Positions 46,382 through 56,454 are shown, counted from the first letter of the stretch. The stretch is 64,000 nt of DNA from Bradyrhizobium stylosanthis (GCF_001641335.1 NZ_LVEM01000001.1:594580-658579), one strand, 5' to 3'. Notes: generated by a model from the letters alone, not told the origin. A program made the numbers and translations.

Positions 46382-46698
46382 GACCTTTCTCCTATGCTTG
46401 ATATTCATCGCTATTCCAGCTGCGCGCTTTCCCGTCACGACACCGGTCATTCCGAGTGCGACCACGGCGCGTTTGGCATTTGCCTCTGCGTCGGTGATCG
46501 CGAAATCGAAGGAGGAATGGACAAGAGAGAACGCCGCGTTGAGTCATTCAATCACAGTGCCCGGTAGTCACTCTACTGAAGCGAGGTAAAGCTTGGAGTA
46601 TTGTGAGATAGTCGAAAGAGCCAGAAATCATCGTGAGCTAGCGAAAGCGAAGAAGAAGAGACCGATCATCTTCTCTTGATCGACTTAGATAAGAGGGG

Positions 46699-46744
46699 CT
46701 CTCTCAAGGCTGAAACAGGGGTTCGATTCCCCTAGGGAGCGCCA
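46699..46744 (+). pseudogene. 3' half of a tRNA-Glu (remnant or att site)
   Basis: The segment from about 46699 reads through a CTC anticodon-like loop and then GAAACAGGGGTTCGATTCCC and ...CTAGGGAGCGCCA, the T-arm, acceptor 3' strand and CCA of alphaproteobacterial tRNA-Glu. The 5' half (GCTCCCT...) is absent, so it is not functional. Its last bases (46730-46745) recur at 52094-52109. Confidence 0.75.
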
Positions 46745-46745
46745 G
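46730..46745. repeat. 16-bp direct repeat, left copy (att-like)
   Basis: CCCTAGGGAGCGCCAG, identical and in the same orientation at 52094-52109. It is the 3' terminal part of tRNA-Glu, so it looks like one att core of a small integrated unit bounded by the two copies. Confidence 0.7.
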
Positions 46746-47257
46746 TCGGGGCCGTCTCGCGTTGTGATCGCTCAGCTTTTTGCCGATTTCCCCAAATGTT
46801 CATTCTGGGTTTGGGGAGTTTGTCTGCGGCGTCGCGTCGAGCCGAGGCAATGGCTCGTCTGACAAAGAAGGGGAGTTAGGATCATCAGTGATGCCGGGTC
46901 TTGTGGCGTCGGCTAAATATAGGAATGAAATCCGTGCAGGCGCTTGCACGGCCTCCTATGAGGTAAGTTCGGCGACATTTGATCATCGCCCTTGGCTTTG
47001 GCGACGAAACAGCACGTTTTTTTGGTGTTTCCGGCCGGGGTAGGGGTAGGTAGCCGGGCGGAGCTAAAATGCACCAAAAATGCTCGGCTAGGCCGCTAGA
47101 AGGGGTCTGGCGGACTAAACGAAGGAAGACTTGGAAGCGCTGCATACTAATAGATGAATGAGAGCATTAGGCCCGACTAGCCGACCGACTGGGGACGACG
47201 AAGCAGTCGTCATTGCGACGGAGATTGAAATCACGAAGTGTCTGCCGGGCTCTACTA
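46746..47257. other. Non-coding island DNA
   Basis: Apart from the tRNA-Glu remnant just before it, this 512-bp AT-richer stretch shows no convincing gene. Two antiparallel frames here (46780-47043 and 46885-47145) lack ribosome sites and look random. Confidence 0.5.
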
Positions 47258-50200
47258 TTAGGATAGGAAGACTTTGGCGGGAGCATCATCGCCAAAGAGC
47301 TTCTTTTTGCGTTGTTCGCGCCATTTCTTAATGCGCTGCTCGACACCTTTTTCGACGCTCGGCCAGAACAGGCTGTGTGGGCTACCCGGGGCAGGATTGT
47401 CTTTTCTCCAGAGATCGATCCGGCCATCGGCAACCTTCGCAAGCAAGACCGCGGAGGACCAGAAATCCTCGGGCCGCTGCGCTTCGCGCATGCTTTCGAA
47501 CCAGTGATGGGACCAAGTATTTCGCTCGTATGCGTATTCTGCCGCGGCCGCCGCTTTCCCGATAAATCCGGGGGTGCCTTTGAAACGTTTGAGCACGCCT
47601 TCATTGAAGTCGCTGCGCTCACAAAAACCCGCCACCATCAATGCCCGTGCGATATCCGCCGGCCGCCCTGTCTGCAAACGCGCTTCGATGTAGCCTTGAA
47701 GGGACCTCTGCTTCCCGTTCCAAAGCGCCGCCAGGACCTCCGTCGCGAGATCGTCGTCATTGCCGGCCTTGTCTAGGCGGTCGAACCGGAGAGCCTCTAT
47801 CGCGATGTGATCCTTTGCTGACCACAGACTGATTGCATCGAGCGGCAGAGACGCGCGTCCAAAAGTAATGCGCACCAAAGACTCGCCATCTCTCAATGTG
47901 GAGAACAAGCAAGCCGCCTTTTCCGGGTTCCAGTTGGCGAGCGCATGCGCCAGCAGCAATCCGATGTTGTGAACGGCGCGCCGACGGGCTTTCGGCAGAC
48001 CGGCGAGGAAATCGAACCAACTCTCAGCAAATTCGCGATCCGACTCTGCTATAGCGTCAAATTCTTTCATCCTGAGGCCGTCGAGGATGATCTGTGCTTT
48101 TGTGCGGGTGAGTTCTGCTTTGAACGCTTCGAAGGCTTCCGAAAGTCGTTTCTGCCGCTCCTCAAAGGCTTCGTTCGTTTCCGACATCAACCGCAGCGCT
48201 TCTACAGGATCGTGCGACGGAGAACACTTTTCGGAGGCAAGATAGCGGGCAGGTTCGATGCCGTCCCCATCCCGATGCCGCAGTTCGATATCGGGTACGG
48301 CAATATCGAGCGATAGGCCGGCGGCGGCTTTGATCGACGCGTCAATCCGCTGCGCTATGCCGCGTAGCGCCTCATTGTCCAATCTTTTCGCCGCAGCTCC
48401 GTAGAGCGCTGGCGTCATTCGATTCAGCGCCTCATCAAACGAGATCATCTTCCGCTTGGCAGCTTCGATAACCAATAGCGAGCCATACCAGGCCTCGTAT
48501 CCATCGTCCTGGCTTGTCTGCGTTACGGTCCATCCCGACTTGAGTACGGCATCGATCGACTGTTCGTCGCTCACGGCGACAATCAGGCCGAGCGCCTGCG
48601 CGCGCACCCGTTCTACCGGACTTTGCGTGAGCCTAGCCAGGTGCGCGCGGGCATTCGAAGATAGTGGCGTGCCCGTGCTCCTGGCGAACGCGAGCGTCAC
48701 AAATTGTGCACGCTCGTCGTTGTCGCGAACGGCGCGGTCTAGCCGTGCCTCAAATGCCGCTTCTTCAAGGGGCTTAGCTATTTCCATCAAGTCTAGCAGG
48801 ATGTTGTCACTCACGTCTCCATACAGCAGTGCGTCTATCTGCTGGTTTGCGCTCAAGAGCGGAAAAGAGACAAGCAGATGGTATTGCGAAATGAACCATG
48901 CATCATTTTCGCCGAGACCGCCGCCGGCCGTTCCCTCCCTCACCCGCTCGACAAGCCGTTCCGCGTGTCCGCTCGTAACAAGAGCGTTGTGGCGGTGCAT
49001 CTCCAGAATTCCTTGGCGCAAGGGCAAGCCGTTGCGCTCGAGCACATCGGCGATGAACGCGCGGTGTTTGTCGATGGCGATCTGGGCCTCAAATCGTGCC
49101 ATGCCTGCGCGCGCCATTTCGAAGAAATGGTCAACGTCGGTATTTCCAATATAAAGGCGGACGGCTTTTTCATCGATTGCCGCATAGTTGGCGGCAGTCG
49201 CCGCAATATTCTCGGGCTTTGCACTGCCGGGATTGCAAGGATCGGTTGCGCAGTAGTGTTCTACGCGACGCCAGCCTTGGAACCGCGGGCGGTCTGCTGT
49301 GAGTTCGCCAATGAGAGCATCGACCCTCGCCGCATCAGCAGGATCGCCCGTTGCGCTCAATATGTTTACGAGGGCCCACTTGCCGGTGCGCGAAACGTCG
49401 ACCGCTTCCAGTACCTTGCTCGCATCCAACATGGATTCTCGCGCCTGCTGCCAATCCGCGCCGTTCAGGCGGACTAGATCAGTGAATTCTTTGTATGGCG
49501 CCCAGGGGGAAGTGTTGAGCGCGTTCGTAAAACTCCAGTGCATGAGCGAAGCCGTTAGCTGCGCAAGCGGCTTTCCGGCCATTAGCGTGAACGCGAAGCG
49601 CGATAGCGCATTCAGGTCGCCGTCATCCTTACGTACCAGCCTGTCCAACAACTGCCGTTCGGTCCCGGACAGCGTGCCCATCGCGGCATCGATCTTATCC
49701 TGTATTTTTGTCCGCTCCTCCTGCACTTTCTCTGCGGGGTCGTGGCCGGGATGCGACAACATGCGCACAGCGGGGGACAAAGAATAGAGGCCAAGCCAAG
49801 ACTGGAGCCAGGGGATCATCACGGCCCACGCGCCGTCATTTTCTTTCGCGTTGTGCAGCGCTACCCGTACCCAGTCGAAATTAGACTGGTGCTCCGCCGC
49901 GAGGCAGAGCCGCTGCGCCGCCTGCATGAAGGCTTCCGGGCGCTTTCCGGCGAGGGCTGCGAAGGCGGGAAAATGATCCGTGTTGGGATTTTGAAGTTCA
50001 GCAAACGCGCCGACAATGGCAGCGCCGATCTCCGTAGGACAGTTCTCATCAAGACAGGCGACGGTTAACGCGGCCAAGACTACATCGGCTGTGCGATCAA
50101 GCGCGCTGACTGGCTCCAGCATAATGCCAAGCGCATCCGCAAGGTCGCGGTTGTTGCGCAGGGCCGCGCGCAGTTCGTCGAGCACAGCAAAGCCGAGAGC

Positions 50201-51829
50201 CAACGTCAATCCATTCTCATCAAGGCGGTACCGGGTCGGGTCACCCTCAAGCGCAACAAAAAAGCGCCCGTCAGAAACAGCCTCCAGGCCGCCGTCGAAC
50301 ACCTCCAGATCGTCGCGCTTCTGTGTAGCCGCACGGGAAAGAACTTCCCGTGCATGGTCCTGGAGCTTGCGGGCGAATTCGTTCGCAGGGCGCGGAGACG
50401 GAGCGTCGCGTTCATGCGCGCGCATGTGCTCGAACAGTAGACGGCTGACGCTCAGCTCTTCCATCTCCCCGATCTGTGCTTTTTGTAGCAGCTCAAGGGC
50501 GATCGCCAGCAGGCGAGGGTTACGAAGCGATATCGCGACCGCGGGGTGCAGACCAGCCACATGAATGTCATGGGCAGCCAAAATTGCGTCGCGTTCGGCG
50601 TCCGTCCATTCCGGCACATTCACCTGGACGGTTGACGAATAAAGCCGGCCTCTAACCTGGCTTGCATAGAAGGCCGTTCGCGCGGTGACGATGAGCCGTC
50701 CGCCGATTCGGTCCAGTTCTGAAGCCATCGCCTCGATCAGCCGCGCCCAATCGACTCTCGGTCGCTGGTTCAAGCCATCGATGATGACGACAAGACGCGG
50801 TGAGTCCGGAGTTCCGGCCTTGCTCCACTGTTCAATGCGCCGACGCCACCTGTTGCGGGCCGCCTCCGATACAGGTCCGTCGGTCTGGGCAATGATCTTG
50901 TCGATCAACGGTCCAGTGAGGTCGGCAGGAACCAAGGACTCATTGAAATCGTCCGCCGTGAATACAACCGTGATAGGCTTATCAGCGATAGAGAGCCAGC
51001 TCTGGGCGACCACCCATGACTTCCCATTCCCTTCATCACCAAGAACGGCTGCGATCTTGCCGTTTGGCTTGCCTGTCAGCAGTGGCACAATCTGCTTGAC
51101 GAGCGCATCCCTAGGTACGGGTTGTCCCGCGCCTTTGTCGCCGGGAGACAAGGGCTGACGAAGGAAATGTCGTGCCCGCTGTCTGCTGCAGAAAACGTCA
51201 GTAAGCCACCGGATGTTGGCCCGCTTTGCGAGACCTGCCCCCGTGGTTGATTCTTCGAGCTGCGTACGAACTCTTGTCGCATGCGCCGTATAGCCGTTGT
51301 CCTCGCGAATCGCTTTCAGCGCGGCTGTTGCCCTGGCAACGTGATCGCCTTCGTTGACATACTGTCCGAAAAAGTTTTCAGTCGCGGCACTCGCCATTGT
51401 GAGCGCAACCGCTAACGGGGGCAGGCCTGTGCTGCTCCAATCGAGTATCAGCGTGGCGATCCCGCTCTTTTGTGCCAGTTCGCGGACGTCATCGACAAGT
51501 TGGCTTCTGACTCCTTTCGTCGCGCCAAGCACCCAGAGGTCCACATCGCCCCTGTCGCCGATAGTCAGTTCAGCAATTTTTGAAAGAACTTCTGTCCTCG
51601 GGATATCGCCGTCGTAACGCTTGCCCTCAAAGCAAACGCCGTCGCTTTGATACGCAGCTTTTCCATCGAGCCCGAATTGCGATCCACTCCCGGCAAGCCG
51701 GAACGGTACGCCGGAAATTTCCTCAAGAACTACAGCCAGCAGGCCTTCAAATCCGTCGGCGCCTGTCGCGGGCAATTTAAGCAAGGCGTTCCGCAGGTCA
51801 TTCAGTGAATGAAGCAATGGGGACGTCAT
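47258..51829 (-). CDS. Large PD-(D/E)XK nuclease-STAND NTPase protein, Avs-like defence candidate
   Basis: A 1523-residue single protein. Residues about 20-130 look like a PD-(D/E)XK/Mrr-type nuclease: 'GADGFEGLLAVVL', D55 in 'SQFGLDGKAAY', E68-x-K70 in 'CFEGKRY'. A STAND/NACHT-like NTPase follows: P-loop G264-D-E-G-N-G-K-S271, Walker B 'LVVIIDGLNQ' ending in D351, sensor-like 'RLIVTARTAF', winged-helix-type region about 400-560. The remaining 900 residues are helical, HEAT/TPR-like, fitting a target sensor. Effector-NTPase-repeat order and size are those of antiviral STAND (Avs) proteins, which detect phage proteins and cut DNA. It stands alone inside a tRNA-Glu-repeat-bounded cassette. Confidence 0.72.
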   Translation of the reverse strand: MTSPLLHSLNDLRNALLKLPATGADGFEGLLAVVLEEISGVPFRLAGSGSQFGLDGKAAYQSDGVCFEGKRYDGDIPRTEVLSKIAELTIGDRGDVDLWVLGATKGVRSQLVDDVRELAQKSGIATLILDWSSTGLPPLAVALTMASAATENFFGQYVNEGDHVARATAALKAIREDNGYTAHATRVRTQLEESTTGAGLAKRANIRWLTDVFCSRQRARHFLRQPLSPGDKGAGQPVPRDALVKQIVPLLTGKPNGKIAAVLGDEGNGKSWVVAQSWLSIADKPITVVFTADDFNESLVPADLTGPLIDKIIAQTDGPVSEAARNRWRRRIEQWSKAGTPDSPRLVVIIDGLNQRPRVDWARLIEAMASELDRIGGRLIVTARTAFYASQVRGRLYSSTVQVNVPEWTDAERDAILAAHDIHVAGLHPAVAISLRNPRLLAIALELLQKAQIGEMEELSVSRLLFEHMRAHERDAPSPRPANEFARKLQDHAREVLSRAATQKRDDLEVFDGGLEAVSDGRFFVALEGDPTRYRLDENGLTLALGFAVLDELRAALRNNRDLADALGIMLEPVSALDRTADVVLAALTVACLDENCPTEIGAAIVGAFAELQNPNTDHFPAFAALAGKRPEAFMQAAQRLCLAAEHQSNFDWVRVALHNAKENDGAWAVMIPWLQSWLGLYSLSPAVRMLSHPGHDPAEKVQEERTKIQDKIDAAMGTLSGTERQLLDRLVRKDDGDLNALSRFAFTLMAGKPLAQLTASLMHWSFTNALNTSPWAPYKEFTDLVRLNGADWQQARESMLDASKVLEAVDVSRTGKWALVNILSATGDPADAARVDALIGELTADRPRFQGWRRVEHYCATDPCNPGSAKPENIAATAANYAAIDEKAVRLYIGNTDVDHFFEMARAGMARFEAQIAIDKHRAFIADVLERNGLPLRQGILEMHRHNALVTSGHAERLVERVREGTAGGGLGENDAWFISQYHLLVSFPLLSANQQIDALLYGDVSDNILLDLMEIAKPLEEAAFEARLDRAVRDNDERAQFVTLAFARSTGTPLSSNARAHLARLTQSPVERVRAQALGLIVAVSDEQSIDAVLKSGWTVTQTSQDDGYEAWYGSLLVIEAAKRKMISFDEALNRMTPALYGAAAKRLDNEALRGIAQRIDASIKAAAGLSLDIAVPDIELRHRDGDGIEPARYLASEKCSPSHDPVEALRLMSETNEAFEERQKRLSEAFEAFKAELTRTKAQIILDGLRMKEFDAIAESDREFAESWFDFLAGLPKARRRAVHNIGLLLAHALANWNPEKAACLFSTLRDGESLVRITFGRASLPLDAISLWSAKDHIAIEALRFDRLDKAGNDDDLATEVLAALWNGKQRSLQGYIEARLQTGRPADIARALMVAGFCERSDFNEGVLKRFKGTPGFIGKAAAAAEYAYERNTWSHHWFESMREAQRPEDFWSSAVLLAKVADGRIDLWRKDNPAPGSPHSLFWPSVEKGVEQRIKKWREQRKKKLFGDDAPAKVFLS

Positions 51830-52314
51830 TGGGGGCTATAATGTTGTGCGTTCAATGGTTTGCAAGCTTGTAGATCTATTTTGAGAGGTGCGCTAGCTAC
51901 CGTTTGCGAACGCCACTCACTCATCCCTCCAACTGCTTCGGCGCATCACCCAATAACGCCTGAATCTGCTTCGCTGGGCGAATCGCGCTTTGGCAGTGTT
52001 TGGGGACCGGGCGTAAAATCCATTGAAATGCAATGGTAGGCGCTTTCCCCAAAAATCCAGCTAAGCAATTGGTGCTAATAGCTTTCCGCAGTTCCCTAGG
52101 GAGCGCCAGAAATTTCAATGACTTAGATCCGTTTTGGAGAAGTCGTCAAATATCCGTTGAATAAGCGTCGGCGAACGTTGGCGAACTCCGCCGCGCTAAT
52201 CAGCAAGCCCAACTACAGCATGTTCTCGCTTCCATCGCCGGCTAGCGTTCGCTGTGTTCGCTGTACGTTGAGATCGTCACGAGCACCGGCTGTGGGATCA
52301 TCACACCGCGCTGG
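51830..52314. other. Intergenic region with promoter of the STAND gene and right att repeat
   Basis: A 485-bp gap with no credible gene. It should hold the promoter of the minus-strand 1523-residue protein and contains the right 16-bp tRNA-Glu-derived repeat. A plus-strand frame from 52157 is antisense to the small gene downstream and not supported. Confidence 0.5.
52094..52109. repeat. 16-bp direct repeat, right copy (att-like)
   Basis: Identical to 46730-46745 (CCCTAGGGAGCGCCAG), 5.36 kb apart in direct orientation, with the large nuclease-STAND gene the only gene between. Sequence outside the 16 bp differs. Confidence 0.7.
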
Positions 52315-52593
52315 TCACGGTGAATCAGGCGTGAAACTCTGCTTGATGAAAGCGCCAGTTTCATCGACCAAAACGCTGAAGCGTCCACCTTCGATCTCCT
52401 GCAGTGTCTTCCCTGCGACTCGTACCTGCTTCACGCTTTCGCCGAACGAGTCGCGCAGCAGGCGTCCTCGCAGTGCAAGGTTGAGTTCACCCAACTCGAA
52501 GGGATCTGGCATCGCGGCCTTCTCGGTGATCGTCTCGTTCCTCATGTCGCACTCGGTATAAAACCGTGGGCGCTCTTTCAGAGTCAGATTCAT
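52315..52593 (-). CDS. Small hypothetical protein, divergent from the kinase-helicase gene
   Basis: A 92-residue protein from ATG 52593 (GAGG upstream; an ATG four codons earlier is also possible). The sequence is balanced and soluble: 'MPDPFELGELNLALRGRLLR' in the middle and 'GGRFSVLVDETGAFIKQSFT' at the end suggest a small alpha/beta protein. No family recognised. It reads away from the Mokosh-like operon, leaving a shared upstream region of about 390 bp. Confidence 0.45.
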   Translation of the reverse strand: MNLTLKERPRFYTECDMRNETITEKAAMPDPFELGELNLALRGRLLRDSFGESVKQVRVAGKTLQEIEGGRFSVLVDETGAFIKQSFTPDSP

Positions 52594-52983
52594 AATGCGC
52601 CTCATCGATCGCGAGATGTCTCTGCTTCAACACCGAGCGGATGACGATCGGACAGGAGCCCGGAAATGGCTCAGTGTGTGAAGTTCACCCATAGGGTCAA
52701 TACCGATCCAGACGACCTCCATTCCTGCGCCTCTGGTACGACTTGGCTGTGCTCGGCGCATGGCGCCCTGTGTCAACGCCCGCACGCTGTCGCCAATATA
52801 CTGGCATCCACGGCGGTATTCAGATTTGCGAGTCGGGGTAGCTCGGATTGCGAGCGTCTGGATGCACGAACCGCTCAGCGTTGGATGGGCGGCTTTAGTA
52901 GTCTTGATTTTTTCGATTGTCCGACGTGTACTGTACAGCCCTGGGTTTCTCCCCCCAAAAATCTGGCGTGCAGAGAAGATCAA

Positions 52984-55900
52984 TTGACCTCGAGCTTTCC
53001 CGCTGTGGACGGTTACGCAATACTTAGGCAGCCGCCCGCAACGGGACGGACAGCTCGGGTGTACCGAGCCGTTTCGCTGGAAAGTGGAGCTCCTGCAGCC
53101 ATCAAGATGCTGACGGCGTCCGTAGAGCCATCGACGTTTCTCGACGAAGCGTTCAAACGAGAAACGACAGCGCTCGGGGAGCTGAAGCATCCTCATATCG
53201 TCAAGATGTTCTCATCTGGCACGGCCGGCACCGGCGAGAAATTCATCGTGCTCGAATGGATGGAATCCGATCTACTCAAATGGAAGGAGCGAAATTCAGG
53301 ATTCGAGTGGGGTAGCTTCTGGGAGACAATCGGACGTCCGCTAACGGCGGCTACCGCCTATGCCCATTCCCGAAACATCGTTCATCGAGACCTGGCGCCC
53401 CGCAATATCCTCTTCAGCGACGATGGTACCCCAAAAGTTGCCGACTTCGGCGTTTCCAAGCTTCGTCGTTTCCTTCGTAGTGAACGGACGCTCCGGGAGT
53501 TCGTAAGTCCACCGTTCACCCCGAAGGAGTCGGACGACGGTTCTGGAAGCTTCACGCGCGACGTCTTTGCGCTCGCAACTCTGTTTGTTTGGGCCGCTTC
53601 GCCTCGCCCGCTTGCCACCTATGAAGACGTCGGGCGATTCGCTTCCGCGACCGATGCGTTCGAGGGTAGCTTGCGCGAGTGCCTGCTGTCGGCCTTAAGC
53701 GACGATCCGGACGAGCGGCCGGCCACCGCGGAACAGCTGTTGCACCAGATCGAGCGCCTCCGTAGTAGCGTAAGCAGCAGGAAGCGCCCGGCGTTGAGTT
53801 GTCAACTGAACCTACACGAGCAAAAAGCGGATGCTATCGCGCGATCATTCGGCCTGAGTGACCGACGTGACGTCGAAGACGCAATACTGGACGATTTAAA
53901 CGCAGTTTGCGGTTTGAAGCCAATGCCGCCATTGCCGACTGAAGCTTCGGACGATCGAGTCGATTTGCTCAATAATCTGCAACTGCTCGGCCTGACGTTC
54001 AGCTATCACGCTCGGGTGGATGTGCGTGGGCAGGATCGGCTGGTCATTTTGGGTGCGCGAGAAACGCCCAGTGGTCTGCTCGATCGGCAGCGCGAAAGCG
54101 CCCTGGTGGTACCAATAGATTTCCGATTTGCTCCACGTGGCCGCCAGGCCGATCGGCAGGCGATTGCCGAGCTTCAGCACCTGCTGTCGGATCATCTGGC
54201 AAGTCTGGACCAAGCTTCGGAAGACGATATCGAGACACGTCTCTTCGACATGTGGTCGCGAATCCTCCAGGCCAAGCAAGATGTGGAGGCGTCACGCGAG
54301 CGCCCGATTCACTACGTGCGCTTCAGTTTGGATGGGCAAAGAGTAACCTTCAAGACCTACGGTCCGATACCTGCCGAAGTGATGCATGAGCCTCGTCAAG
54401 TCCGTCTAAACGACGGCTCATTTCTGACGGGGCATGTCGAGGCCGTGCAAGGAGACGAGGTCACGTTCTACGTAAGTGCGGGCGACGTCGGTCAACTGCG
54501 GCCGACGGGGGATATCGTGTTCAGCGTGTACGCGTCGAGTGAAGCTCTTCGTCGTCAACAACGGGCGCTGGACGCCTTTCGTCAAAAAAACGTCGCTCTC
54601 CCGCGACTTGCTAATGTTCTTACCGAGCCCGAGATCGCCCAGCAACCCGGGGACGTTTCGATCGCAAAGTTCTTCCAGGAAGACCTCGACGCGGACAAGC
54701 AGAAGGCGATCCAAACGGTAATTGGAGCTCCGGAAGTGGTCCTGCTCAAGGGGCCGCCGGGAACTGGTAAGACCACATTCATTGCCGAGCTTATCTTGCA
54801 GACATTGGAGCGATCGTCCGATGCTCGGATACTGCTTTGCTCGCAGACCAACGTCGCAATCGACAACGCCATCGAGCGCCTCACCGAGCTAGGCCCTTTG
54901 GCGTCACGATCTATTGAGGTCGTCAGGCTGGGAACCAACGACGAAAAAATCGCCGTATCGGTGGAGCCGTTTCGGTTGACGAGCCGGCTCCAGGCTTGGA
55001 CGAAGGAGGTTACGGCGCGTGTCGACAATTACATCCAGAATGAAGCGTCGCGGCTCAATCTCGATCATCGAAACGTAGCAATCGGTATCCTGCTGGAGAA
55101 GTTGCTCGCAACTTACCAGGAGCTTTCGCAGCTCAACGAGCGCCTGCGAGAGGAAGAGCGTTCGCTGGAACGCATGAGGGAGCGGGGCGCTACCGAGATC
55201 GAGGATCAACGGATTGACCTCGACGTGGCTGGCAGCGTGAATGCGCGACGGTTGGAGATAGCTCGGATCCGCGACTTGATCCGCCAGACGAACGAGGTTC
55301 ACAATTTGACTAAGCAGGAATTGACGGCCCTGGGCGGCGAAGCAGAGGAGCTTGCTACTGCGCCTCCCGCTCACCTTAAGGATTTCATCGATCTCTATTT
55401 TGATGGCCCTGGTGACGTCGAACACCTGAAGTCGCTGATGAACCTAGGTGCGGATTGGACCGCCCGCTTCGGCAGGCAGGATCATTTCGAAGCGCCATTC
55501 CTGTCTATGGCTGATGTCGTTGCCGGTACCTGCGTAGGCATAGTTGGACCGAGGTCTGCCGCGGATCTCGCATTCGATCTCTGCATAGTGGACGAAGCCT
55601 CGAAGGCCACGGCGACCGAAGTTCTCGTCCCCCTTTCGAGGGCGAAAAAGTGGCTGCTAGTCGGAGACAGCAAGCAACTGCCTCCCTTTCAAGATGAGGC
55701 GCTTCGAGACAAGGAAATACTTGAGCGATACGACCTTCGTCGCGAAGAGGTTGCTGAATCGCTGTTCGGGTATCTGGAACGTCGTCTTCCGAAAAACTGC
55801 ATAACGGCTCTCACGGTTCAGCATCGCATGATCGCTCCCATCAGCGACATGATTGCGCATTGCTTCTATCCGGATCAGACGCTCGAATGCGGCCGGGAAG

Positions 55901-56454
55901 ACAATGGTCGGAGCTTCAGTCCGGTTCTTCCAGCGCCAGTCACTTGGCTAGATACGTCGAAGCTCCCATCCCGGGGGGAGACGGAAAGCGACACGGGCGT
56001 ATCGAACCGGTTGGAATGCGAACTCATTAGGACCAGACTTCAGGCACTCAACCGCCGTTTGGCGCGTCTAGACCGAAAGAAGGAAGCAAAGAAGGTCAGT
56101 GTCGCTGTTCTCACAGGCTATGCGGAGCAGCGGAATCTATTGGAACGGACGCTGAACCCTCTGTCGCACAAGTGGACCCACATCAACATTCTGCTCAACA
56201 CGGTGGACGCATTCCAAGGTAGACAGGCCGACATGGCCATCTATTCGGTGACACGATCGAACGACTCCGGTTACCTAGGGTTCCTGAATCAATCTCCGCG
56301 GTTGAACGTCGCCCTTTCTCGCGGACGGGACGCGCTTTTGATCGTCGGAGATAAGAAGTTCTGCTCCGGGATAAACGGAGAGAATCCGTTTCGCGAGGTG
56401 ATCGACTGGATCGATTGGAATACCCAGTGCATGGTCGAGGTCGCAGCCAAATGA
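52984..56454 (+). CDS. mkoA: Ser/Thr kinase-SF1 helicase fusion, Mokosh type I MkoA-like
   Basis: Counted from TTG 52984 (GAGAAG upstream; the kinase fold starts a few residues later), 1156 residues. Kinase domain about 8-270: K41 in 'PAAIKML', H134-R-D136 in 'NIVHRDLAPRNILF', D154-F-G. A 300-residue middle is followed by a COG1112-type SF1 helicase: Walker A G590-P-P-G-T-G-K-T597 with 'CSQTNVAIDNAIERL', a coiled-coil insertion (about 715-800), D870-E-A-S, 'LLVGDSKQLPPFQDEA', and C-terminal 'VDAFQGRQADMAIYSV', 'SRGRDALLIVGD'. The same frame extends to 52666 but that part looks non-coding. The architecture matches Mokosh type I, an anti-phage system; the next gene overlaps by ATGA. Confidence 0.85.
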   Translation: MTSSFPAVDGYAILRQPPATGRTARVYRAVSLESGAPAAIKMLTASVEPSTFLDEAFKRETTALGELKHPHIVKMFSSGTAGTGEKFIVLEWMESDLLKWKERNSGFEWGSFWETIGRPLTAATAYAHSRNIVHRDLAPRNILFSDDGTPKVADFGVSKLRRFLRSERTLREFVSPPFTPKESDDGSGSFTRDVFALATLFVWAASPRPLATYEDVGRFASATDAFEGSLRECLLSALSDDPDERPATAEQLLHQIERLRSSVSSRKRPALSCQLNLHEQKADAIARSFGLSDRRDVEDAILDDLNAVCGLKPMPPLPTEASDDRVDLLNNLQLLGLTFSYHARVDVRGQDRLVILGARETPSGLLDRQRESALVVPIDFRFAPRGRQADRQAIAELQHLLSDHLASLDQASEDDIETRLFDMWSRILQAKQDVEASRERPIHYVRFSLDGQRVTFKTYGPIPAEVMHEPRQVRLNDGSFLTGHVEAVQGDEVTFYVSAGDVGQLRPTGDIVFSVYASSEALRRQQRALDAFRQKNVALPRLANVLTEPEIAQQPGDVSIAKFFQEDLDADKQKAIQTVIGAPEVVLLKGPPGTGKTTFIAELILQTLERSSDARILLCSQTNVAIDNAIERLTELGPLASRSIEVVRLGTNDEKIAVSVEPFRLTSRLQAWTKEVTARVDNYIQNEASRLNLDHRNVAIGILLEKLLATYQELSQLNERLREEERSLERMRERGATEIEDQRIDLDVAGSVNARRLEIARIRDLIRQTNEVHNLTKQELTALGGEAEELATAPPAHLKDFIDLYFDGPGDVEHLKSLMNLGADWTARFGRQDHFEAPFLSMADVVAGTCVGIVGPRSAADLAFDLCIVDEASKATATEVLVPLSRAKKWLLVGDSKQLPPFQDEALRDKEILERYDLRREEVAESLFGYLERRLPKNCITALTVQHRMIAPISDMIAHCFYPDQTLECGREDNGRSFSPVLPAPVTWLDTSKLPSRGETESDTGVSNRLECELIRTRLQALNRRLARLDRKKEAKKVSVAVLTGYAEQRNLLERTLNPLSHKWTHINILLNTVDAFQGRQADMAIYSVTRSNDSGYLGFLNQSPRLNVALSRGRDALLIVGDKKFCSGINGENPFREVIDWIDWNTQCMVEVAAK

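Noticed and set aside
46640..46745. A possible tmRNA (ssrA) piece
   Set aside because: The T-arm and acceptor sequence resembles tRNA-like ends, but the anticodon-loop remnant and acceptor match tRNA-Glu, and no tag-coding part is nearby.
46780..47145. Two overlapping small frames on opposite strands
   Set aside because: No ribosome site, biased composition (Pro/Arg/Ser-rich) and no family resemblance.
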